This document shows, one piece after another, positions 56,016 through 64,000 of a DNA stretch of 64,000 nucleotides (the stretch's first letter is position 1; each line of letters begins with the position of its first letter). The notes below the pieces were generated by a model that saw nothing but the letters and a program-made list of their open reading frames with translations, was not told where the DNA came from and searched no databases. This DNA is from Agrypnia vestita (Eukaryota > Arthropoda > Insecta > Trichoptera > Phryganeidae): positions 1 to 64,000 of the forward strand of contig JADDOH010014749.1 of assembly GCA_016648135.1 (NCBI GenBank), given 5' to 3'. The position numbers and the translations under genes were made by a program.

Positions 56016-59000
56016 GTAGGCGAGAATTTCCGCGGCGGAGGCCTCCTCTCCGCCCTAATCTCCTTGCAGCCTCGTCTCGTGTTCGGGCTTTCGCAGGCGA
56101 CCCTCCGAGAGAGATCGTCGGCGCTTTGTTTGAAGGCGATACGATCGTTCCGAGTAGCTGTCATTTAGTGACTTTGATTCTTGTATCGTGTGTTTTCCTC
56201 CGGTTGTACCTGTTTTTCGCTAATCTGTTTTACGAGCTTAGAGTAACATCGTGCCCGTCAAATTATAAACATTAAAAAAAAAATCATTCTCCGATTTTAT
56301 ATTTTCCATACAATTTCCTTTTGTTTTGAATATGTATTTTCTTTATTTAAATTTATTTCAAAATGAAACGTTAAATAACCTGATCCGAACAATACCGGGT
56401 TTAACAATTCTAATTTAATAATAATTAATAACTCGCGGAAAACTTAGTGTTTTACGCGCTTACACTCGGTACACATTCGCGACTAGTACGCGGGCACATT
56501 AAAACCGACACTCGATAAAGGTTGCGATAATTAATATTTTGCGTTCTGTTACACGCATTGTGAATGGATGTTACTAAATGTTAAAGGTCAACACGTGGAC
56601 ATTGACAACACCGCGAGCTGGAGGGGGTAGCGCCCACGCAAGTTTTACAATACGCAATGCCGATATTTTTCCGTAAAAAAAACGTTTTTTTCCATCAGCA
56701 GGCCTACGCTCGCGGTAATAATGTAAATGAGAAATAAGTGGATCATACATAGGTATTATTAAAAGAATTCTCAAAAAATACAAATATTTTTTTATAAATT
56801 TTGTCTAAATATGTATACTATTGTGATAAATGTTGGAATTTTCATTTTCTTCTTCATCCCCTTTATCTTAAACTAGTCGGAGATCTATTTTTTCGCTTCC
56901 TCTTTTGCGCTGTGTCGATAACTCGGGGTCACTTGCAGTTCAATCTTTCTTTCTTCGCATTGCCTCACCGTTGAGGACGGATATCTCTGGATGAACCCGC
57001 TGCTGATTCATAGAAAAATCTAACTGAGTTGACTTGGAATGAGAAACTGCCTAAAAAGATTTTCTCCTCAGTGTTAGGCCTGTAGGACGACCGAAGAAAA
57101 GGAATTTCATATGCACATTTAAAAAATATTTTGTCGCGAATTTAAAAAAAAAATTGTTGTTTCGTTTAATAATATTTATTTAAAATAAAATGTGATTAAG
57201 ATTCAGTATTGTTTGTGACATGATTTGCAGTTTAGTCAAATTGTTAATGTACTTCGTGTTGTGATACGTGATGGTTTGATAGGTATAAATAATGTTGGAT
57301 GAAAAAAGGGAGGTGAAATGATAAGAGCAATTAGGATACAGCTAGCTGCAGCCGCGGGCCGTGCAATGAACTTCCGGTGCACGGACAGGAAGCTGCGCCC
57401 GATGCCCTCTACGGCTACATTCTAGGGTGACCCGGTGTTTAGACTTTTGTAATCTGGAAATTATTTTGCAGACCTTTTCAATAGAGAATTTTTCTTTTGT
57501 TTGCATAAATACTTTTCATAACTTACCTTATTTTTAAAAGTAATTGTTATAAAAGTTTTAAAAAGTTATCATATCGTTATCCTATTTATTTCGAATACTT
57601 TCGAAACATGTTGTTGGTTACAAAATTTGTTTAAAAAATATTTTAAATACACGAATCGTTCAAATTAAAATCGAATATTAATGTACTAATACGTATTAGG
57701 TTTCGTAGAAGAATTATGTGAGTACATCATTTTACAATTTTTTTCAGTATTTACATGTTTTTACATTATAATAAGCATACATATAAGGAAACGCTTCTCG
57801 GCAAAATATAATAAGCGTTAATCTCATTTAACAGAAAGTTGTTCTTTCATTATACTTTTCGATGTGGTTCACAGAATTTATTAAAATTAAAACGTAGGTT
57901 TATTAATAATACGATTTTTTTACAATATTTTATTAATATATTTTATGATTTACGTCCATTGATTTGACGATGATAAAATATGGTTTAAAAATTTTTTTTT
58001 TTCCAAAATGTATTTAAGTAAGTTCTTCTCCAATATGTATTATTATATATTTTAAAATCAATGAAAAAGTCAATCGAGCCGGACGATAGGACGATTTTAG
58101 ATTGAAATAATAATTTGACTTTTATATTTAGTTTAAATTAAATTAGTAAGAGTTTCAAGCAATTTGTTTGAATACTTCTCTTTGGATATTCGGTTTATCA
58201 ATTGTTTTGTAGCTCCGCAACAATCTTGGTATCGTAGAAAAAAAGTTTGATTATTGTTGAATTGCTTACTAACGTACGCTAATTTTATGATGTTCGGTTG
58301 GGAACATAAATATTTTATTACTAAATTTCTATAATAAATTTATAGTTTTGACTTAAAGTTTTTTATTCTAGTAATTCAAATAAGTGAGTATTAAAAGTGA
58401 TACTTTTGTATATCAAAATGAAAAAATATTATTATGGATCTCATATTCACATTTCATCAAAACAATCACATTTTAAATGGAATATTCTTGCACTTAATAT
58501 AAATAAAAATTTATCAATTGCAAATATTCATTGTAAAACAAAAACGGAAAGTCACATATAGACGATATTTTGGTACGTAATAGACTAAGGATGTACAAAA
58601 ATATGACGTTTTTTTAAAGATGGTATATCTATCTTTAAGATCCAAGTACCTAATTTTTTCTCGCAGAATATGAACATAACTAGTACATATTTAAATGATG
58701 AATTAACATGAGTAGTGACAAATGTCATTTTCTATTAATATGAGTATATATTTTATTGATATATAATGAACTTCTTTTTTACATATTGATTATGTTATTC
58801 ATCGATTTTTTTCATCCCGTTTACGTCCCTCATGTTTTTTAGAATATTTTATTATTACGGGGGTTCGATGTTAGATCGTACGTGAACTGATTTCTAGTAA
58901 TTAGCGTAGAGCGCCTACAAAGAAACAACATCATTTTTATGTCACTTTATCATTTAAGTTTGACAACCTTAAATATTATACTTAAAACACGATCTGTATG

Positions 59001-59115
59001 AAATTTATACCTGTTTAAAATATAAATTTTTATTTTTAATTACTTTATAAGCGCTCGTTAATTTTTTCTACTTTTTGAATAATCCTTTCCCTCCTAGTTC
59101 TAAATAATTTTTTTT
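56016..59115. other. Presumptive intron or intergenic AT-rich sequence
   Basis: If the first exon at 55891-56015 is real, this is intron. A GC-richer patch at 57340-57430 (GCAGCCGCGGGCCGTGCAAT) might be regulatory or part of an exon, but no frame with flanking splice sites was convincing. Confidence 0.35.
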
Positions 59116-59137
59116 TTATTTGCTCTCGCCTAGACAA

Positions 59138-59168
59138 CATACACACACACACAATATATTATATATAT

Positions 59169-59202
<34 letters not shown>

Positions 59203-59260
59203 TCTATATATATATCTTATATATATAATATATATATATATATATTGTGTGTGTGTATGT
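59138..59260. repeat. Palindromic AC/AT/GT microsatellite
   Basis: (AC)n, then about 80 bases of AT repeats, then (GT)n, so the whole tract can fold into a hairpin. The opposite-strand frames across it are artefacts of low complexity. Confidence 0.92.
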
Positions 59261-59281
59261 ATATTCTCCAGTGAAATCACG

Positions 59282-59500
59282 ATGAAAACACCGAAGCAAT
59301 TAGAAAATCCAACCTTTTCAACATTGTATAATGACGATAATAAAGTAAATATACGGATTACTAGAAGCCGAGCAAAACTGAAACCCACTCCTCCGCAAAC
59401 ACCTGACGCAGACTTTTTCAAACTTTCACTTGACGGTGAGCTCCAGACCCAAACGGTTGTACGCTTTTTGGAGAAGCAGCTCATCGACAAGGCGCCCTGA
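59282..59500 (+). CDS. Unrecognised 72-aa frame, probably part of a retroelement
   Basis: From ATG 59282 (MKTPKQLENPTFSTLYNDDN) through RITRSRAKLKPTPPQTPDAD to a stop at 59498. The composition is protein-like and polar, but I recognise no domain. Directly after the stop the sequence reads CTGAAGATG, about 17 bases, then GAAACGTC, the motif seen at two other loci here. It may therefore be the coding end of a Penelope-like element, cut off by the assembly gap. Confidence 0.3.
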   Translation: MKTPKQLENPTFSTLYNDDNKVNIRITRSRAKLKPTPPQTPDADFFKLSLDGELQTQTVVRFLEKQLIDKAP

Positions 59501-59593
59501 AGATGAACAGTGAGATGTGTTCGAAACGTCGACAGACGACTGGTCCTGACCACCAGAATTTGACGCGGGTTACCCCCAAAGTAGTTAGAACTA

Positions 59594-59613
59594 NNNNNNN
59601 NNNNNNNNNNNNN
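59594..59613. other. Assembly gap (20 N)
   Basis: Twenty undetermined bases. The sequence resumes in ATATACATACACACACG, so the gap is probably in simple sequence or a collapsed repeat, and true length may differ. Confidence 1.
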
Positions 59614-60330
59614 ATATACATACACACACGCCAGAAGTACTGTTCTAAATCTTTTTTATTTGTAGGTTGTATATATATTACAGTCTTATAATGATTATTG
59701 AAACCTTTATAAGATTGTATTTGACAAATTGTCCATTTTACTATTTCTAAGACAAAATGATAATATATTATAATTGTTGTACGATATTCAAGCCCTGTTT
59801 TAGATTAAAGTGTAATTAAAAAAAAATTTAAAGATAAAAAAAATTAATCAAATTATTAATCTTAATTAAATACATATTCATTTTTAACATATTATTTAAT
59901 AATACAGCGATTAAATTCTGGTTTTAAGACAATGCCAAAATTAACTTAATATTAAACGTGTCAACAAATCAATTAAGCTAACAATTAATACCTACTGATT
60001 AATTCTATTTGATATTTATATGATTTAAACTATATTTTTTATGATTTCGTTTTAGCCATTACGTTACTAATATTTAAATTTATTATTAATATTTCTTTGT
60101 CACTTAGTTTATTAATTTTGAACAAACAAGATTAATTACCTAGAAAGGAATACGAACAATTTAATTATCAATAAAATATTCGGTTATCTTTGGAATATGA
60201 AACCGGAATTTTTCAATGGCGGGAACAGCAGTTTCAACCAAACCAATTTTGCTACTAATGTTTCTAATTTCTCAATTACAATTTTTTTTCAGTGACATAT
60301 TATTCCTTAATGTCTGAAAATAATATTTAG
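59614..60330. other. AT-rich sequence, nothing recognised
   Basis: No coding or structural signals beyond the short microsatellite at the gap edge. Confidence 0.4.
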
Positions 60331-60470
60331 ATAGATAGATAGATTTATTTCGCATTCATAGATGACAACTTATTATAGTGTTCACAAAATTATATAAGCA
60401 TGTTTCATTGTTGCTGAGGGTCTTGGCAGCAAAGTAAACACTACATTAATTTGACGCCCTGCCCGCTATA
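60331..60470 (-). repeat. Possible LINE 3' end with (ATCT)n tail
   Basis: The minus strand reads GACAACT-rich sequence, then GCGAAATAAATCTATCTATC. A polyadenylation-type hexamer followed by an ATCT repeat is typical of some insect non-LTR element tails. No coding part was found. Confidence 0.35.
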
Positions 60471-60824
60471 CTACTATTTTACTGTATTATAGCAGACAGT
60501 GTTCTTAAAGGTTCTTGTAGGTACAGTATATAAGCAAGAATATTTATTATTTACATAATGTATTTATTATATGAATAAATCTTAGTGCCAATAAAAAATA
60601 AGTAACGATCATAATTAATTATTAACAAATTTAACAATAGTGTTAATTATATATTATAGACAATAAAAAAATGATGTGAATTGGATAGTGAATAAAAGAA
60701 AATAAGTAAATGTATTTGAAAATACTTAAATAAATGTACGAGTATTTTACAAATTTTGGTTAAATCTTGGCTTTTAACAGGTTTTGTGCATGCTTTCTTC
60801 CCTAATTAATGTAATTTAGTACTA
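60471..60824. other. AT-rich sequence, nothing recognised
   Basis: No gene or bounded repeat seen. Confidence 0.4.
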
Positions 60825-61172
60825 TACTAGTTGTAATCCGTCATTTTTGACGCCATTTCCTACAGATTAAGTATTTATTTACCTACTTATTTATAGCCTA
60901 CACCCACGGAATAGTAATTACGACTTTTATCAAAATATTTGAACATTTCTTTTTTATTTCTCCTGTCGGCAGTTAAAAGTACTGTTTTAAACCCTGACGA
61001 AAGACCTATATCAACTGTATTTTTGACGTATAGCGCAGTCTCGGCCGTAGCAGCATCGCTATCGTTGCCGCCTTCGGAATCCGAACGAAATTACAGACGT
61101 TACACGAAGTTACGGGGACAGACAGACAGGCAGACGGACAGACGAACGGACGGACAGACAACGAAATTATTA
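60825..61172 (+). repeat. Dispersed repeat with CGTCATTTTTGACG hairpin, copy 2
   Basis: It begins CTAGTTGTAATCCGTCATTT (hairpin 60839-60852) and ends with GAAGTTACGGGGACAGACAG, a degenerate (GACA/GACG) microsatellite (about 61117-61160) and ACGAAATTATTATGCTT. Copy 1 at 54226-54358 is a shorter version. The interior has GGCCGTAGCAGCATCGC, a GC-richer core. Class unknown. Confidence 0.6.
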
Positions 61173-61510
61173 TGCTTGATATGTATGATATATAAAAAAA
61201 GCATTCAATTCAGCTGAGTGCTGATAAATCGACGTTTATTAGTTTCATACATAACGACACAATTTTTTTTTTACATTACATTATATTTATAAAATTGAAT
61301 AATTGAATTGCCCAATCGAATCATGCATATATATGGATGAAAGAATTAATGTTTGAGTACAGAATATACACACATTATTGAAACAATACTTTTATGAGAC
61401 AAAGTTCTTATAACACATACACCTAATATATCTACTAAACAATGCTTCTTTTATCCATACGCGAATGATTAAAAAAAACATTTATAGCTTTTTTTGTGTG
61501 TATTCATTCA
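61173..61510. other. AT-rich sequence, nothing recognised
   Basis: No gene or bounded repeat seen. Confidence 0.4.
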
Positions 61511-61710
61511 TTCTTCATTCATTCAATTATAATTATTAGTGGCGATATATTTTAAAGTTGAAGGTATTATTCATACATTCGTTATACTGGGTGTCTCATA
61601 GCTAGTAGAATTCTTCATTCATTCAATTATAATTATTAGTGGCGATATATTTTAAAGTTGAAGGTATTATTCATACATTCGCTATACTGGGTGTCTCATA
61701 GCTAGTAGAA
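61511..61710 (+). repeat. Exact 100-bp tandem duplication (one mismatch)
   Basis: 61511-61610 and 61611-61710 differ only at 61582/61682 (T/C). The unit ends with the first bases of the foldback element that starts at 61687, so the duplication took in the insertion junction and postdates that insertion. Confidence 0.97.
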
Positions 61711-62001
61711 AAAACTTTACAGGTGGATTTATGCCATGATAATGATTCGAAAATTTGAAGCAATCAAAATTTTATAAAAAATTATATTTTTAGCTTTTGC
61801 AAAGTTTTTATAATTTTATTCGACTTGTGTTAAATCAAATGGATTTTTCATAATCGATACAGTAAACGGTTATGACAGTTCATAATGCAAACTTTGATAT
61901 TGCATATCTCCTTAACTATTGATATTATGTCATGGTTATGGTTGCTAGAACATTTTCTACTCATTATCAAGGCAGGAATCCACCTGTACAGAGACATACT
62001 G
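61687..62001. mobile_element. 315-bp foldback MITE, copy 4 of the TA family
   Basis: TA at 61685-61686 and 62002-62003 flanks ends CTGGGTGTCTCATAGCTAGT and, inverted, CAGTATGTCTCTGTACAGGT. The right half has ATGCAAACTTTGATATTGCA and TCATTATCAAGGCAGGAATC, matching the family core. The left arm has lost the corresponding TTGCATTT segment. Confidence 0.78.
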
Positions 62002-62003
62002 TA

Positions 62004-62984
62004 TGTTACATATATATATTAATTAATATATTTTTTGTAGCTATTGAAGATCCGTTTGTAGCAAATGTGGCCTAATCACATTAAGTGATAATAAATATGA
62101 TTAATATTCATTCACGAATAAATGACAGCCACCCACGCTTAAAAATATTGTTCAAGTTGCGCTGTTTACCCCGCACTACGCCAACTCCCACGCGGTGGTG
62201 TCTAGAGTCGGCCCACGGCCTGCGGCGTGTCGTAGCGGCTCTACAATGTGCTACGAATAAAATACGATAATGGGAGAATTGTCGCAGTGAAGCTATTGGA
62301 TAATTGATCATCTATAAAAAAATGCTGCAATACTGTTTCCAGAATGTGGTGTGTTTAAGTAACTTTGAATAGATTAAGTTTATTAAATTAAAACATTGAA
62401 TATTAATTAACTTTGGATGAAAAAAAAACAAACCCGGGAATTGTTTTAGCTAAACGAGACCAAAGTTTTTGAGCACTTTATTTATATTTCAAGAACATAA
62501 ATATATTCTGTGCTTTTCACGAAATATTTATTGATATTTTATACCACTGAAGAACTAAATTAAACCATATCGGATATTTTTTATGAAGCAGGTCGATGTA
62601 TATCTTGTGTAACATTTCAAATCAAACAATTTTAATGAATATTGAATATATAATTAATTAAACTGTTAAAAATTCATTACGGAACATATAAAATGCCGTA
62701 GCAAGATGTTATGATAGTTTAATCATTCAAAGTGGATCGCTCATTGTCAAAGAAAACGAAATAAAAAAGTTTTTGTTGATATAATTTGCCTCCAAAGTCC
62801 ACAATAAAGCGCGTAAAAAAAAAATATGGTGTTGAATAAAATTATAGCCGAAGTCTCTCAAACGGTCCACATGAATCTATAATCATCTGGGCTATTCTCA
62901 TAATCACTAGAAATATGGAGAAACAACTGAAAATGTGGAGAAACTGGTCGAACAGACTTGAACATTTGATAAACCAACACTTTT
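62004..62984. other. Intergenic sequence with one CpG-rich patch
   Basis: 62150-62250 is GC-rich (CGCGGTGGTGTCTAGAGTCG) without a recognisable frame. The rest is AT-rich and featureless. Confidence 0.35.
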
Positions 62985-63296
62985 TGTAAGCGAGCAAGTG
63001 TGCGAGCGGCGGATTAGTTATTTATGAAAGTCAGAGATTACGTAGAAAATCAGAGGCGGTTCAGTGTGCGACTAGCGACAGTAAATTATGAGAGTACCTA
63101 ACATGCGTTTGGGGCGGGCGAAGATTCTAGCAAGCGAGAATGAAGTGCCCACAGACACTGATTTAGTACGAAATATTGTGAATTAAAAATAGTGCTCCGA
63201 TTAAATTCATGTCCAGTGACTACGTAATAAATAGAAGATTAAATAGTTTTTAATGTTTCATTTGCCTCGTATTCGCAACAAACGACACCAACTAAA

Positions 63297-63335
63297 ATGT
63301 CATTGGGGGAACTAGGTGCTAGACGGGACGCCAAG
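63297..63335 (+). CDS. Candidate first coding exon (13 codons) of a gene running off the window
   Basis: ATG at 63297 in ACTAAAATGTC encodes MSLGELGARRDAK and ends at AAG followed by GTAAAAC, a plausible splice donor, in phase 0. The 300 bases before it (from about 62985) are GC-richer than the surroundings and could be 5' UTR. No later exon was recognised before the window ends, so this is tentative. Confidence 0.35.
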
Positions 63336-63449
63336 GTAAAACAATAACAATACACGGCTTTTATAATCACATTCTAATATATTTAATGCGGTGTAATGGT
63401 TACTTATCAAAGTACAATTTTGCTAAGTCATTGGAAAGATAATAAATTA

Positions 63450-63755
63450 CTTAATGATTTGAAAAAAAAATCTTTTGTCTCTGATAAGGAGTAGGATGGG
63501 GAAAAAAGGGGAAAGACAGGGCTTATTTATTTTCCCAAAAAGACTCAGATCGAAGGATATAAAGCTAAAAAGTCGTTCTTCAATATGTTTTAAGTATGCT
63601 GAAATCTTCTTCTTTTTCATTGAATATTGTTTTAAAAGACCAAAAGGCACACCGTTCATTGTTTCATTTTTTAACATATCGCTCGTTAAAATTGTCTGTG
63701 GTATACCATGCTCTGCACCACTTTTCCTTAACTTTTTTGCTTTTTTGGTAAACAC
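63450..63755 (-). pseudogene. Possible pogo-like transposase N-terminal fragment
   Basis: The minus frame from 63755 includes KSGAEHGIPQTILTSDML, which resembles the recognition helix of psq-type helix-turn-helix domains at the N-terminus of pogo transposases (the AAKEYGIPQTTLSDRL pattern). It is followed by KKKISAYLKHIEERLFSF, which fits the next conserved segment. No catalytic part follows. The overlapping plus-strand frame is a shadow. Confidence 0.4.
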
Positions 63756-63792
63756 CTTTTTTAGAGCCTTTTACATGTTTAGACAGCAATAA

Positions 63793-64000
63793 CACAAACA
63801 ATACGACTCCTGTGATTCACCAAGTCTGGCCCCAACCACCATTTTTATACGAAAATTTAAAAAAAAATATATGTTATTAAATATAAGCACAGCACACACA
63901 AGAATCTTAATTCTTTTTGGTGAGGTATAATAACATATAAAAAAAATTGAATTTTTAATATTTGCTAGCTATCACCGTTATAAAAGAAATTATATGTATA
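63793..64000. other. AT-rich window edge
   Basis: Nothing recognised. Confidence 0.4.

Noticed and set aside
55620..56168. Long overlapping frames on both strands (182 and 176 aa)
   Set aside because: They are caused by high GC content, are low-complexity G/A/R/P, overlap antisense, and lack any domain.
1..64000. CRISPR arrays, prophage or bacterial defence systems
   Set aside because: No regularly spaced direct repeats with unique spacers, no operons; all genes are spliced eukaryotic genes or transposons.

Overview
The window looks like a stretch of insect nuclear genome. It is AT-rich, has spliced genes with short GT-AG introns, carries Tc1/mariner, pogo, piggyBac, PIF/Harbinger and non-LTR retrotransposon relics, and has one 20-N assembly gap at 59594-59613. 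The host order cannot be fixed from sequence alone. There is no bacterial operon structure, CRISPR array or phage module.

Three complete host genes could be reconstructed exon by exon. (1) IFT20, minus strand, 19616-20313, three coding exons, 131 aa: the intraflagellar transport complex B subunit. (2) A BACURD/KCTD10-TNFAIP1-type BTB adaptor, plus strand, 26531-28584, three coding exons, 292 aa. Its C-terminal motif is repeated in frame after the UAG stop. (3) INO80 complex subunit B (Ies2/PAPA-1 with a zf-HIT finger), minus strand, 36988-38485, three coding exons, 319 aa. The sequence does not suggest that they work together. Two further sites look like starts of genes extending beyond what can be followed: a GC-rich promoter with a candidate non-coding first exon (about 55680-56015) and a candidate 13-codon first coding exon (63297-63335).

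Most of the rest is transposon sediment. By position: inverted-repeat element (1176-1562); piggyBac-like element with TTAA target duplications and two frameshifts (3139-5871), inside a 28-bp inverted pair (2666-2693, 7451-7478); foldback elements (8202-8627, 10861-11384); long foldback (12690-14413); three-layer nest of pogo-like, Harbinger and foldback elements (15049-17397); internally deleted Kolobok/Mutator-like element (17666-19084); paired 143-145 bp TA-MITEs (20946-21090, 25031-25173); CR1-like reverse transcriptase C-terminus (24780-25020); two TTAA-MITEs (30145-30317, 30391-31016); second pogo-like element (31098-32600); two tRNA-derived SINE heads (about 33354, 33927); 5'-truncated Jockey/CR1-type LINE carrying an inserted repeat (34374-36475); Harbinger MITE (40392-40536); pogo-like relic (40888-41860); Harbinger derivative with a MADF reading frame (44132-44837); tandem repeat (45996-46730); RTE-like LINE fragments (51390-52480 minus, 54690-55100 plus) around a nearly intact mariner (52585-53870); and a pogo-like N-terminal fragment near the right edge.

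The most interesting signal is the post-stop extension of the BACURD gene. There the SGLARLR heptad is repeated downstream of UAG with five synonymous and no amino-acid-changing codon differences. Next come the nested insertions, which give a relative chronology, and a TA-inserting foldback family present in at least four bounded copies.
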